This document shows positions 15,811 to 24,709 of a stretch of 64,000 bases of DNA, piece after piece. Position numbers and translations under genes: made by a program. How positions within the stretch are numbered: position 1 is the stretch's first letter; every line of letters starts with the position of its first letter. Under the pieces are notes generated by a model. It made no database searches. It worked only from the letters and a program-made list of their open reading frames with translations, and was not told the origin of the DNA. This DNA is from Bryobacteraceae bacterium (lineage in GTDB: Bacteria; Acidobacteriota; Terriglobia; Bryobacterales; Bryobacteraceae), in assembly GCA_026129905.1 (NCBI GenBank), contig JAHCHE010000002.1, positions 341,163-405,162 on the forward strand, in the 5' to 3' direction.

Positions 15811-17141
15811 TCCGCATTGCCAACGGGCAGGGCTTCTGGGGCGACTGGCTCGAAGCGCCGGTCCGGCTGGTCGAGCAGGGGCCGCTCGACTATCTCACGC
15901 TGGATTACCTGGCCGAGGTCACCATGGCCATCCTCCAGAAGCAGCGCCAGCGCGATCCGTCGCTCGGCTATGCCCGAGACTTCCCGCCGCTCATTGGCAG
16001 GCTCGCGGCGAGCCTCCGCGAACGCGGCGTGGCCGTGCTCGCCAACGCCGGCGGCCTCAACCCGGTGGCCTGCGCCCGCGAGGTCCTCAGACTCGCTCCC
16101 GGCCTCAAAGTCGCCGTCGTGCTCGGCGACGACCTCACCCCGCGCGTTGGCGAACTGCTCGACAAGGGCCACCCCATGACCAACATGGATACCGGCGAGC
16201 CGATCGAGGCTATCCGCGACCGCATTCTCAGCGTCAACGCCTATCTCGGCGCCTTCCCGCTCGCCGAGGCGCTGGCCACCGGGGCGGACGTCGTGATCTC
16301 GGGCCGCTGCGCCGACGCGGCGCTGGTCTGCGCCCCCGCTATTCACCGATTCGGCTGGCGTCCCGGCGACTGGGACCGGCTCGCCGCCGGCATGGTGGCC
16401 GGTCACATCGTCGAATGCGGCGCCCAGGTCACCGGCGGCAATACGCAGGCCGGTTGGGAAGGCCTGGAGAATCTCGATGAAATCGGCTACCCCATCGTCG
16501 AAATGGACCCGGACGGCTCGTTTCAGATCACCAAGCACCCACGCACCGGCGGCCTGGTGAACGCGCACACGGTGAAGGAGCAGTTGCTCTACGAAATCGG
16601 CGACCCCTCCGCGTACCACACGCCCGACTGCATCGCCGATTTCACCAGCCTCCGCGTGCGCGACGCCGGCCCGGACCGCGTGCGCGTCACCGGCGCCAGC
16701 GGCGCTCCCGCCACCGAATTCCTCAAGCTCTCCATCAACTACTCGGCCGGCTGGAAAGCCATTGGGACGCTCGTCTACACGTGGCCGCAAGCCGTCGAGA
16801 AAGCGCGCGCCGCCGATCGCATCGTCCGGAGGCGCCTGGAAACGCTCGGCCTCCGCTTCGACGAAATCTATACGGAGTTCCTGGGTCTGGATGCCTGCCA
16901 TGGCCGCGCGGCGCCCCGCGTCGCGGACCCGCCGGAGGTGCAGTTGCGCATCGGCGTGCGGGGTCCGGACCGAGCCGCCGTCGACCGGTTCACCCGCGAG
17001 CTGATCCCGCTTGTCCTCTCCGGCCCGCCCGGCGCCACAGGTTACGGCGAAGGCCGCCCCGCCGTCCGCGAAGTGGTCGCCTACTGGCCCGCCCTGCTGC
17101 CGCGGACCGAAGTGCAGGCGCGCATCGAGGTGGTGGAATGA
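15807..17141 (+). CDS. atuA: AtuA-family protein (acyclic terpene utilisation; DUF1446)
   Basis: 444 aa. It opens with IRIANGQGFWGDW and contains the family blocks VLANAGGLNPVACAREVL, VVISGRCADAALVCAPAIH, ECGAQVTGGNT and GGLVNAHTVKEQLLYEIGDP. AtuA is needed for citronellol/geraniol use in pseudomonads, but its reaction is unknown. In the pseudomonad protein an extra C-terminal domain is fused on; here that part is a separate gene immediately downstream (ATGA overlap). The same arrangement is common where AtuA sits with carboxylases and acyl-CoA dehydrogenases. Confidence 0.9.
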   Translation: MIRIANGQGFWGDWLEAPVRLVEQGPLDYLTLDYLAEVTMAILQKQRQRDPSLGYARDFPPLIGRLAASLRERGVAVLANAGGLNPVACAREVLRLAPGLKVAVVLGDDLTPRVGELLDKGHPMTNMDTGEPIEAIRDRILSVNAYLGAFPLAEALATGADVVISGRCADAALVCAPAIHRFGWRPGDWDRLAAGMVAGHIVECGAQVTGGNTQAGWEGLENLDEIGYPIVEMDPDGSFQITKHPRTGGLVNAHTVKEQLLYEIGDPSAYHTPDCIADFTSLRVRDAGPDRVRVTGASGAPATEFLKLSINYSAGWKAIGTLVYTWPQAVEKARAADRIVRRRLETLGLRFDEIYTEFLGLDACHGRAAPRVADPPEVQLRIGVRGPDRAAVDRFTRELIPLVLSGPPGATGYGEGRPAVREVVAYWPALLPRTEVQARIEVVE

Positions 17142-17470
17142 AGGTCCCCCTCTCCCGCCTCGCCCATACGCGCTCCGGAGACAAGGGCGACGCCGTCAAT
17201 ATCGGCGTCATCGCCTGGCGCGACGAACACTACGCGCTCCTGCTTCGCGAACTTACCCCGGAGCGCATCCTCGACTTCTTCCGCGACCGCGTCCGAGGCC
17301 CCGTCGAGCGCTACGAACTGCCGAACCTCGCCGCGCTGAATTTCCTCATCCACGGCGCTCTCGGGGGCGGCGGAACCGTCTCGCTCCGTACGGACGCCCA
17401 GGGTAAAACCTTCGGCGCCGCGCTGTTGGCGCTCGACATTGAAGTGGCGCCGGACGACCCGCCCCTATAA
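17138..17470 (+). CDS. AtuA-like ferredoxin-fold small protein
   Basis: 110 aa. It begins VPLSRLAHTRSGDKGDAVNI, the signature of the C-terminal domain of long AtuA proteins, and includes YELPNLAALNFLIHGALGGG. It overlaps the AtuA stop by ATGA, so the two products are probably made in equal amounts and act as one split protein. No catalytic role is known. Confidence 0.88.
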   Translation: MKVPLSRLAHTRSGDKGDAVNIGVIAWRDEHYALLLRELTPERILDFFRDRVRGPVERYELPNLAALNFLIHGALGGGGTVSLRTDAQGKTFGAALLALDIEVAPDDPPL

Positions 17471-17500
17471 TAAGAGCAGCGCTACGCGCCCGAGGGGGAG

Positions 17501-18676
17501 ATGATCGTCACCGAAACGACGCCGGCCGTTCACCCGCCGTATCCTTATTTCACCGAAGAACACGAACTGATCCGCCGCACCGTCAAGCAATTCTGCCTCG
17601 ACGAGATCGCGCCCCGCGCCCAGGAATGGGAAGAGGCCCGCGCCTACCCGAAGGAGCTTTTCAAACGCGCCGCCGAACTCGGCCTCTTCGGCATTCGCAT
17701 CGACCCGGAATGGGGCGGCGTCGGCATGGACTGGTGGGCCGTCGCCGCCATGTACGACGCGCTGCGCTACACCGATTTTCCCAGCCTCAACATTGGCTTC
17801 ATGGTGCAGTCCGACCTGACCATCCCCCTGATCGGCGACCTCGGCACGGACGAACAGAAACACGAGTTCATGAAACCCGCCATCGCCGGCGACCGCATCG
17901 CCGCCCTCGCCATCAGCGAGCCCGGCTGCGGCTCCGACGTCGCGGCGATGCGCACCACCGCCCGCGAAGACGGCGGCGACCTGGTGATTACCGGGCAGAA
18001 GCTTTGGATCACCAACGGCGTCATCGCGGACTTTCTGCTGCTCGCCGTCCGCACCTCGGAGCACCGGCACCGGGGCATCTCGCTCGTTTTGCTTCCCACC
18101 GATGTGAAAGGTTTCTCCGTTGGCAAACGGATCGCCAAGGTGGGGCACGTCGCTTCCGACACCGCCCACTTGTACTTCGATGAGTGTCGCATCCCCGCCA
18201 GCTACGTGCTCGGCCGCCGCAACCACGGCTTTTACTACATCATGGAGCACTTCCAGGGCGAGCGACTCGCTACCTCGCTGCTGGTGTTGTCGTTCATGGA
18301 CCGGTCGCTCGAACTCGCCATCCATTACGGCAAGGAGCGCCACGCCTTTGGCCATCCCGTGATCAAAAACCAGGTCTGGCGGCACCGCTTCGCCGAACAC
18401 CGCGCGAGCGTCGAAGCCGCCCGCTGGCTGATTTACCGCGCGCTCGATCTGATGAACCGGAAGAAAAGCGCCAATCGCGAAATCTCCATGGCGAAGCTCT
18501 TCGCCACCGATCTGTCCCAGCGCGTCACCTACGACTGCATGCAGATGTTCGGCGGCTTCGGCTACACCACCGAATACCCCATCGGCCGCATCTGGCGCGA
18601 CATGCGCCTCTACACCATCGGCGCCGGAACGTCGGAAATCATGAAGGAAATCCTCGCCAAGCAGGACGGCTTGTAG
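17501..18676 (+). CDS. Acyl-CoA dehydrogenase
   Basis: 391 aa, normal length, with a GAGGGGGAG ribosome site directly before the ATG. Family motifs are complete: [69 protein letters not shown] and [16 protein letters not shown]. It is a soluble FAD enzyme forming the alpha-beta double bond of an acyl-CoA and passing electrons to ETF. As last gene of the carboxyltransferase-AtuA operon it probably acts on citronellyl-CoA, isovaleryl-CoA or a related branched substrate. The exact chain length cannot be read from sequence. Confidence 0.93.
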   Translation: MIVTETTPAVHPPYPYFTEEHELIRRTVKQFCLDEIAPRAQEWEEARAYPKELFKRAAELGLFGIRIDPEWGGVGMDWWAVAAMYDALRYTDFPSLNIGFMVQSDLTIPLIGDLGTDEQKHEFMKPAIAGDRIAALAISEPGCGSDVAAMRTTAREDGGDLVITGQKLWITNGVIADFLLLAVRTSEHRHRGISLVLLPTDVKGFSVGKRIAKVGHVASDTAHLYFDECRIPASYVLGRRNHGFYYIMEHFQGERLATSLLVLSFMDRSLELAIHYGKERHAFGHPVIKNQVWRHRFAEHRASVEAARWLIYRALDLMNRKKSANREISMAKLFATDLSQRVTYDCMQMFGGFGYTTEYPIGRIWRDMRLYTIGAGTSEIMKEILAKQDGL

Positions 18677-18758
18677 TTACTCCCCGACCTGCTCCCGGCT
18701 TGAGGCCGCCCCGCGGCGTAGTCGCCGCATCCGCCCCACCGCATCTACGGAGAGAGAG

Positions 18759-18787
18759 TTGCGGATAAAAGTATCTTATAGTATTAA
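18759..18787 (+). promoter_or_regulatory. Probable sigma70-type promoter
   Basis: TTGCGG (18759-18764) and TATTAA (18782-18787) are separated by 17 bases, in a local AT-rich patch within GC-rich surroundings. Transcription would start near 18794, giving a leader of about 80 bases before the metallopeptidase ATG at 18875. Matches to consensus are partial (3/6 and 4/6). Confidence 0.45.
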
Positions 18788-18790
18788 ATG

Positions 18791-18872
18791 CGGCGCGCGA
18801 GGTCATGCGGCTTTGCGCGCCGGGGTTCAGAGCAGGCGGCGACGACGGCCTCACCGGGACAGGGAGGTGAGG
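18791..18872 (+). promoter_or_regulatory. Structured 5' leader; second hairpin covers the ribosome site
   Basis: Hairpin 1: CGGCGCGC (18791-18798) pairs with GCGCGCCG (18815-18822) around a 16-base loop. Hairpin 2: CCTCACC (18849-18855) pairs perfectly with GGTGAGG (18866-18872) around a 10-base loop. The 3' arm of hairpin 2 contains most of the Shine-Dalgarno sequence GGAGGTGA, two bases before the ATG. In this fold ribosomes could not bind, so translation may be controlled by temperature, a ligand, a protein or an antisense RNA. No known riboswitch class was recognised. Confidence 0.5.
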
Positions 18873-18874
18873 AC

Positions 18875-19579
18875 ATGGTGGTTGGTAGTCGAGTTCTACT
18901 CGCGGCGGGCGCCGCTTGCGTATTGGGACTGTTCTCCGGCCGGGCCGCGGCGGAGAAGGTAATCAAGGTTCACGTCTGCAACCTTGCGGATGTACCGGCC
19001 CCCATCCTCGCCAAAGCCATCAAGGAAGCCAGGCGCGTATTCGCGACGGCGGAGATCACGCTGACGTTCCGCGACAGAGGTCCGTCGCAGAAGTTCATTT
19101 TCGACCCGCACAAGGCGCCGACCGATCTCTTTGTGCGTATCCTGCCGGAATCTCTCAGCGCGCGCTTCAGCAAAGACCGCACCGTCCTCGGCTTCGCGCA
19201 GCCTGTGGGCGAGCGCGAGTTCCCCTACGTCGTCAGCATCTTCTACGCGCGCGTTTGGGCGAGGGCGAAGGAGGCCGGCCTCAATCCCGCCATTATCCTC
19301 GGACATGTGATAGCGCACGAACTCGGCCATCTGCTCCTGGGAGCGGAGGCGCACTCACTACGGGGGATGATGCGCTGTCGATGGTTCGCCGACGAACTCA
19401 CGGCCGCCGTTCAGGGCCGTCTCCTTTTCCGTCCCGAGGAAGCCGAGCGGATGCAGGCGCAGGTGGCCGAGCGAGTCACCGCGGCCCGCGCCAAACCGAC
19501 GCGGACGCTGTTGCCCGCGGCAACTACGAACCGGCCCGCCGGAGCGCCCCCCGTTTCGCTCTTTCACGGCGAGCGCTGA
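18875..19579 (+). CDS. Secreted zincin-like putative metallopeptidase
   Basis: 234 aa with a signal peptide (VLLAAGAACVLGLFSGRAAA). The motif HELGHLLLGAEAH gives His148, Glu149, His152 and a possible third ligand His160, followed by GMMRCRW, which could supply a Met-turn. The spacing is HEXXH-X3-G-X3-H, longer than the metzincin HEXXHXXGXXH. Proteins with this pattern occur as uncharacterised secreted proteins in Solibacter relatives. The C-terminal 50 residues are Ala/Pro/Thr-rich and probably disordered. A strong ribosome site lies in a leader hairpin. Peptidase activity is inferred from the motif only. Confidence 0.78.
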   Translation: MVVGSRVLLAAGAACVLGLFSGRAAAEKVIKVHVCNLADVPAPILAKAIKEARRVFATAEITLTFRDRGPSQKFIFDPHKAPTDLFVRILPESLSARFSKDRTVLGFAQPVGEREFPYVVSIFYARVWARAKEAGLNPAIILGHVIAHELGHLLLGAEAHSLRGMMRCRWFADELTAAVQGRLLFRPEEAERMQAQVAERVTAARAKPTRTLLPAATTNRPAGAPPVSLFHGER

Positions 19580-19657
19580 GCGCCTGTCCGGTCAGAAAGC
19601 AACAGTTCCAGACCGCGATTGTGACGGCAACCTGCGGGAGGAGTGGCGATCAGCCGG

Positions 19658-19676
19658 GCGGCGGTGGGACCGCCGC
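19658..19676. terminator. Hairpin between convergent genes
   Basis: GCGGCGGT (19658-19665) pairs perfectly with ACCGCCGC (19669-19676) around a GGG loop. It lies between the metallopeptidase stop (19579) and the stop of the convergent beta-helix gene (19715), so it could end transcription from both sides. There is no T tract on either strand. Confidence 0.4.
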
Positions 19677-19680
19677 GCAG

Positions 19681-19704
19681 GATGAGATCCTGGATGAGAT
19701 CCTG
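19681..19704. repeat. Tandem 12-mer duplication
   Basis: GATGAGATCCTG occurs twice without a gap (19681-19692, 19693-19704) in the spacer between two convergent genes. It is a simple small duplication; no function is apparent. Confidence 0.7.
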
Positions 19705-19714
19705 CCCCACCCAA

Positions 19715-22700
19715 TTATCGGATAGCGATCGTCACTCCGTCCTGACTCTGGGCGCTGCCGACGCTAACCCGCACAGGAACAGCGTCGCCCGTCGGAGCGT
19801 TGTCGGGAATCAGGAGGTTGAACTGCATCACGCCCGTCACCAAGCCTGGAGTCGAGCCGGCGTACGTGACCGTGGCCGGCGCGTCGCCAACGGTGGCGGA
19901 GAGCGGCAACTGAAGATGGCGTGGCTCGGGAACGATGACGCCGTCCTCGCACGCCGGAGAGGTGGCCCCGCCCGACGTGCCGAACGCCGTCACAACGCTC
20001 CCCCTGGGGGCGGGATTCGTGGGGCTGTTTACGGAATTGTCGGGCCAGTTGAGGATGACGCCCTGGCCGCGGCCGTCGCCACTGACAGTGAATATTCCGG
20101 GGTTTGCGGATGCGACGGCCAAGACAACCGGCCCTGAGGGCTGTCCTTTATATTCCACCCGCACTTCCGTGAGTTGGCGCTGGGCAACCGCGGCTGGGAC
20201 TACCGCGTTGATTTGGGTCGACGAGACAAACAGCAGCGGCGCCGCGTGGCCATCGAACAAGACGCGGGTGTCCGCAAGTTGGTTCGTCACCGATTTGCCG
20301 TCGGGAGTGAGTTGGAGGGAGACCGGATCCACGGGGCCGAGGTTCGCTCCGAAAAACGATATGAGCTGGCACGGCGCAGCGCCGCCGCTGAGGAAACTCG
20401 CGCTGTTCACCGTGTCGCCGGAGGTGAATTTGGGTTGGGGAAGAATCACAACGCCCGGGTCCGCCGAGACTTGCATCGGGGAACGCGCGATGACGTTCCG
20501 GTTCTGATCGAGATACAGGAAGCGGTAGAAAGAAATGGCGCCCGCTTCCAGGCTGTAGCCGACTTCGCACGACGAGCCGGCCGCGCATGCTACCTGCGCG
20601 GTGTAAGACGGTCCGATGAGCGTATCGGTGGAACCGTCGTACCGGTTGGAGTATTCGACAATCACCGATACGACCCCCTGGGCGTCAGGCGTGGCGCGCA
20701 GGGTTACCTGGCGCGTGCCCGATCTCGCGGCCTTTGTCGTGAACGAGCCTTCGGACGCGTCGCCGCCGCAGTGCAGCCGGTACCAATACGTCGTGCTTGC
20801 AGAAAGCGGTACGTTTCCGCCAATGCGAATGGTTCTCGTTCGCCGCTGACTATCGACGATGCTGTCGGACTGGCGGTCGCTCCCGGGCCTGGAGAACAGG
20901 CTGGGGTTGAGATCCGGGATCGACGTCGAGAGATCGCGCTGGTCGCTCACTTCGACGACGCAGGGGATTCGCTGGATAGGCTCGGTGAGCCGGTACTTGA
21001 ACAGCGCCTGGCGATCGGTGGTTTCAATCACCAGGTCCCGGATTTGGGGGAGTTGGTTGAAGTCGGCGCCGATGTCCGCGCCGTCGGTTCCGCCGCGTTT
21101 GGCGAAATTGCCTTCACGCACGCTGTAGTCGCCGCCGGAGTAATTGGCAAACAGCCTGCCGTACCGGGGATCGTCAAAATCCCAGTCGATTCCGCAACCG
21201 GTATTGGTGGAACACAAGTTATAAGTCTCTCCCGTGCTGTATCGGCGCAGATCGACGCCCGCGATGATGTTCTTGTTAAACTGCGTCACCGGACAAGGCT
21301 TGCCGCCGCACAGGAGGTTGTCGAGGGAAGAGGAACCTTCGGTGTGAGACGCGCCTCGGATACCCCCTTGATTGCCTCGGGGGAAAATGTTGTTAAGGAG
21401 TTCGGCGTCGCCTGCGTGCAGATCTCCGCGGCCTTCCAGTTGAATGGCCGTGACGGGCGCATTGCGGCCGAAGATCGTATTGTTGTGAATTCTGACCCGG
21501 GGCGGCAACGTTCCGAGAAAGAGGTAATTCCTGGTGTTGACGCAGCCGCCGCCCACGGCGCTCCACTTCCGGCAATCGAGGTCCTCCATCAGATTATTAC
21601 GAACAAGGATGTCGCCGATTTGCCCAATGACGCCATTGGTCCACTGCGCGATGGTCAGGCCGACAGGTCCCCCGCGGATGACGTTGTTCGTGAACGTGAT
21701 CTGGTGATCCCACGCGGACCGGCAGCCTCGTTGGCCGTAAGTATAGGGAACTCCAGTTTGCGTGCCCGCATCGGTTGTCAACGTAAGCCGGAGGTGGTCG
21801 CCCGGCTCGAAAGAGGCGATCCTATAGTCCACTCCGTTGATCTTGATGTTGAATGGATCGACGTTATTCCAGGTCAGAGGTTGATGCAGGTTGGGCAGCG
21901 GTCTGCCGTCTCGCGCGCGCACGGATGCGCCAGTTACGTCGACCACGCCCGAATACTCCGGCACGCACTGGCAGTTTGCCGTCCCCTCGACGCAGTTGGA
22001 GAGCTTGAACACAACGTTGTTATCCTGCCCGTCGATCCAATGACGGGCAAAAACATTGTGCTGTATCTGCATGCGGCGAGCGCTTTTGATTTCGAGATTA
22101 TTCTTGGCCACCAGGTGGGCGTTGGAACTGGACACGCAGGCCCATGTGATGCCGTTATCCACCACGGTTCCGCCGACGCTTTCGGGCCAGGCCGGTTCCA
22201 TGTTGCCGGTAATTCCAGAGTTCCGCGCTACGTACGTGTAACCGGTGTTTCTCGACGGACGGATCACGCGTCCTCGGAAAACGACCATTCCTCCCGACCA
22301 GGGGCTGAAGCGCATCCTCTCTTCCATCCGCGGAAAGTAATTGAAGCGGATCATGCCCTCGATCGCGCCATCGAAGTAGGTTCCGATCCCGCCAAGCAGG
22401 AGATTCTCCGCGGCGCCGCCCAGATAGCAATTTTCAATGATGAGAGGACCGACGCCCTGGACGGCGTTGATTGCCTGCGTGTCCGCGTTTAACTCCCGTA
22501 TTCCGTCAATGTAGGAATTCCTGATTGTCACGTGGCGTCCATGGACGGAGATCATGCGCCGAACGATGTAACTATAGTCCTGCTCGAAAAGACACTGGTC
22601 GACGACGATGTTATCCGGCTGCTGGAGAGGAGATCGCAGCGTCGTTCCGAAATAGGAACCGCTGTTGCCGATTAACAGCGGACCTTCTCCGGTGACGGCA

Positions 22701-23140
22701 ACGATCGTCGAAAAACGCAGACCCCAGAGCCGAATATACGTCGCGGGCGTATCGTTGCCGGCGATGCCAAGCGCCCACGGTCCCGTTGCCGCAATGGTGG
22801 GCATTAACGGGGCGTAGGCGGGCGTAACGCGAGCATCCGGGGCGGGGAGTCTCGCGTCCTGGGTAGTCGTAATGGTCAGGTAGCCGCTCGAACCCGGGCG
22901 CGCGGTGATGACCAGCGATCGGTTGCTCCGGAAGAGACGGCCGGCTTCCAGTTTGATGGTATCGCCCCGGTGCGCATCGTCAAGGGCGGTCTGAACCTCG
23001 CCGACTTCCGCCTGCGTGCAGGTGCTTGCCGCGCACCGGATGGTGTAAGTGCATGGCCGGCTGGAACAGTTTGAAGGTTCTTTCTGCGTGGCGCCGAACA
23101 CAACAACGACGGAGAACAACCCGGCGGTTATCCACTTCAC
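19715..23140 (-). CDS. Large secreted beta-helix protein with TIGR03437 C-terminus
   Basis: 1141 aa. It starts at GTG 23140 with a GGAGG site and signal peptide (ITAGLFSVVVVFGATQ), then a short cysteine-rich stretch (CSSRPCTYTIRCAASTC). Residues about 50-650 read as a right-handed parallel beta-helix with Asn/Ile-rich rungs (VDQCLFEQDYSYIVRRMIS, VTIRNSYIDGI, IRFNYFPRM, ITFTNNVIRGG, LVRNNLMEDL, VRIHNNTIFGRN). Fibronectin-like segments follow, and the last 230 residues are the TIGR03437 domain (SFFGANLGPVDPVS, APLLFVSSTQINAVVP). The fold suggests carbohydrate binding or polysaccharide cleavage. The flippase and glycosyltransferase nearby fit an extracellular polysaccharide setting. No catalytic residues can be named. 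Confidence 0.87.
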   Translation of the reverse strand: MKWITAGLFSVVVVFGATQKEPSNCSSRPCTYTIRCAASTCTQAEVGEVQTALDDAHRGDTIKLEAGRLFRSNRSLVITARPGSSGYLTITTTQDARLPAPDARVTPAYAPLMPTIAATGPWALGIAGNDTPATYIRLWGLRFSTIVAVTGEGPLLIGNSGSYFGTTLRSPLQQPDNIVVDQCLFEQDYSYIVRRMISVHGRHVTIRNSYIDGIRELNADTQAINAVQGVGPLIIENCYLGGAAENLLLGGIGTYFDGAIEGMIRFNYFPRMEERMRFSPWSGGMVVFRGRVIRPSRNTGYTYVARNSGITGNMEPAWPESVGGTVVDNGITWACVSSSNAHLVAKNNLEIKSARRMQIQHNVFARHWIDGQDNNVVFKLSNCVEGTANCQCVPEYSGVVDVTGASVRARDGRPLPNLHQPLTWNNVDPFNIKINGVDYRIASFEPGDHLRLTLTTDAGTQTGVPYTYGQRGCRSAWDHQITFTNNVIRGGPVGLTIAQWTNGVIGQIGDILVRNNLMEDLDCRKWSAVGGGCVNTRNYLFLGTLPPRVRIHNNTIFGRNAPVTAIQLEGRGDLHAGDAELLNNIFPRGNQGGIRGASHTEGSSSLDNLLCGGKPCPVTQFNKNIIAGVDLRRYSTGETYNLCSTNTGCGIDWDFDDPRYGRLFANYSGGDYSVREGNFAKRGGTDGADIGADFNQLPQIRDLVIETTDRQALFKYRLTEPIQRIPCVVEVSDQRDLSTSIPDLNPSLFSRPGSDRQSDSIVDSQRRTRTIRIGGNVPLSASTTYWYRLHCGGDASEGSFTTKAARSGTRQVTLRATPDAQGVVSVIVEYSNRYDGSTDTLIGPSYTAQVACAAGSSCEVGYSLEAGAISFYRFLYLDQNRNVIARSPMQVSADPGVVILPQPKFTSGDTVNSASFLSGGAAPCQLISFFGANLGPVDPVSLQLTPDGKSVTNQLADTRVLFDGHAAPLLFVSSTQINAVVPAAVAQRQLTEVRVEYKGQPSGPVVLAVASANPGIFTVSGDGRGQGVILNWPDNSVNSPTNPAPRGSVVTAFGTSGGATSPACEDGVIVPEPRHLQLPLSATVGDAPATVTYAGSTPGLVTGVMQFNLLIPDNAPTGDAVPVRVSVGSAQSQDGVTIAIR

Positions 23141-23163
23141 TTACTATCCTCCAGATGACCGCT

Positions 23164-23172
23164 ATTATACCA
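23164..23172 (-). promoter_or_regulatory. Extended -10 promoter (TGGTATAAT)
   Basis: On the minus strand TGG directly precedes a perfect TATAAT (23169-23164). The start of transcription would be near 23157, leaving about 16 bases including CTGGAGGA before GTG 23140. It drives the beta-helix gene independently of the flippase gene upstream, whose stop lies 25 bases before this box. Confidence 0.6.
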
Positions 23173-23196
23173 ACCGGACCGCGGCGGACCCGCGGT

Positions 23197-24696
23197 TCAC
23201 CTGCTGCGCCGGAAGCTTCGCAGAAGCTCGCGATAGCGCAGGACGCGCTTGCGGAACGCCACCATCAGCACCGCGGCGTAGACCACGGCGCCAACCGCGA
23301 CCTCAATCAACAGCCTGGTCAGATGAGGCCAGTTGCCGGGGAGCGCGTGGGCGACGGCGAGTACGGCGCCCAGCATCGCGAGGGACGCCACCAGGGGCGG
23401 CGCGATCGCGTTCAGATACTCCTTCGCGCTCAGGTCGATCGACCGGAACACGCGCACGTACATCGGCATCACCATGATCGGATAAGCAAACGTCCAGGCG
23501 GCCCCAAGGCCGGTTGGGCCCCAGTGACTGCCGGCATAGAAAGCGAAGGGCATTACCACGAGGGTGGCCAGATAGACGCGCATGGTGAACGCCGTCTGCC
23601 GGAGCGCCGTCAGCACTTGCGGCATCAGCGTAGCGATCGTGCGCAGACCGGTGTAGAACGCCAACCAGCGCAGCGGCGCCGCTACGCCGCCCCATTGTTT
23701 CCCCAGCGCGACGGCGACGAATTCCTCGGCCACCGCCGCGAGCCCCAGAACGGCCGGGAAGGTGAGAAAGGACAGGCTCTCGGTTGTGGCCACCAGGTAC
23801 CGGCGCATCGCCGCCGGATCCTGCTGAATCCGCGCAAAGAGGGGACCGGTGACCCGCATGATGACGGCGGTGATCTTCTCGCCGGGCATGCTGGCCAGGT
23901 TCAGCGCGAAGGTGTATGCGCCAAGAGCCGAAACCGCCAGAACGCGGCCGCCCACGATGATGTCGGATTGCGTATAACCGTACCAGGCCACCCGGGCCGT
24001 CACCATGTGAGACCCGAACCGCAAGGCCGCGCCGATGTCCCGAAGCCGGGGCTTGGCGTACGGCGCCCGGACCCAAACCATCGCCACCACGGCCGCCGCG
24101 GCCGTGCCGCACAGCCCGCCCGCCACCAGCGACCAGTATCCGAGCCCCAGAAACGCGCAGACCAGCGTCGTCAGGGCCTGAACCACGGATTGCAAACCCT
24201 CCGCCAGCGAAAGCAGCTTGTAGTTCATGTCCCTCTGGAGAACGCCCATCTGCACAACGCGTAGGGCGGTCATGAAGAAGCCGATGCTGGTCACGATCAC
24301 CACCGGCTCGAGCTTTGGGGAGCGAAAAAAAGCCGCTACGAGCGGCGCCACCGCCGCCGAGAATCCGAACGCCGCGACGCCAAGCAGCAGGCAGACCGTG
24401 TTAAGCTGCGCCAGCGCATGCCGCTGGAGTTCCCGCATGTTCACGACGGCCGTGCCGATGCCGAACTCGGCCAGCACGTTCATCAGGCCGAAATAGACCG
24501 TGGTTGGCGCCACGGTGCCGAAGTCGGAGGGCGACAGGAGCCGGGCGATAATGAGGAGCGAGGCCCACGAGAGCACTTGCGTAAACCACTTGGCGCCGGC
24601 CGTCCAGGCGATGCCGCCGACGAAGGCGACGTCCAGTTTCTTGCGATCGATGGAATCCACAGGCGGGCTAAGGTCTGCCTTAGGCACTCGATCCAT
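23197..24696 (-). CDS. Wzx-like polysaccharide flippase (MOP superfamily)
   Basis: 499 aa with about 12-14 membrane helices. The N-terminal pattern VGGIAWTAGAKWFTQVLSWA followed by LLIIARLLSPSDFG is typical of the Polysacc_synt/WzxC family that moves lipid-linked oligosaccharides across the inner membrane. IVGGRVLAVSALGAYTFALN and YWSLVAGGLCG are further family features. It is divergent from a GT4 glycosyltransferase with only 13 bases between the two ATGs, so their promoters must overlap the coding regions. The pair probably belongs to exopolysaccharide or O-unit synthesis. Confidence 0.9.
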   Translation of the reverse strand: MDRVPKADLSPPVDSIDRKKLDVAFVGGIAWTAGAKWFTQVLSWASLLIIARLLSPSDFGTVAPTTVYFGLMNVLAEFGIGTAVVNMRELQRHALAQLNTVCLLLGVAAFGFSAAVAPLVAAFFRSPKLEPVVIVTSIGFFMTALRVVQMGVLQRDMNYKLLSLAEGLQSVVQALTTLVCAFLGLGYWSLVAGGLCGTAAAAVVAMVWVRAPYAKPRLRDIGAALRFGSHMVTARVAWYGYTQSDIIVGGRVLAVSALGAYTFALNLASMPGEKITAVIMRVTGPLFARIQQDPAAMRRYLVATTESLSFLTFPAVLGLAAVAEEFVAVALGKQWGGVAAPLRWLAFYTGLRTIATLMPQVLTALRQTAFTMRVYLATLVVMPFAFYAGSHWGPTGLGAAWTFAYPIMVMPMYVRVFRSIDLSAKEYLNAIAPPLVASLAMLGAVLAVAHALPGNWPHLTRLLIEVAVGAVVYAAVLMVAFRKRVLRYRELLRSFRRSR

Positions 24697-24709
24697 TCTA
24701 ACGTTCGCG

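Noticed and set aside
18791..18872. Known riboswitch such as cyclic-di-GMP or cobalamin type
   Set aside because: The conserved cores of these classes are not present; only two simple hairpins are seen.
20174..22492. Open plus-strand frame of 772 codons opposite the beta-helix gene
   Set aside because: It is a shadow of the GC-rich codon pattern of the real minus-strand gene, which has signal peptide, repeats and TIGR03437 domain. The plus frame has no ribosome site or recognisable motif.
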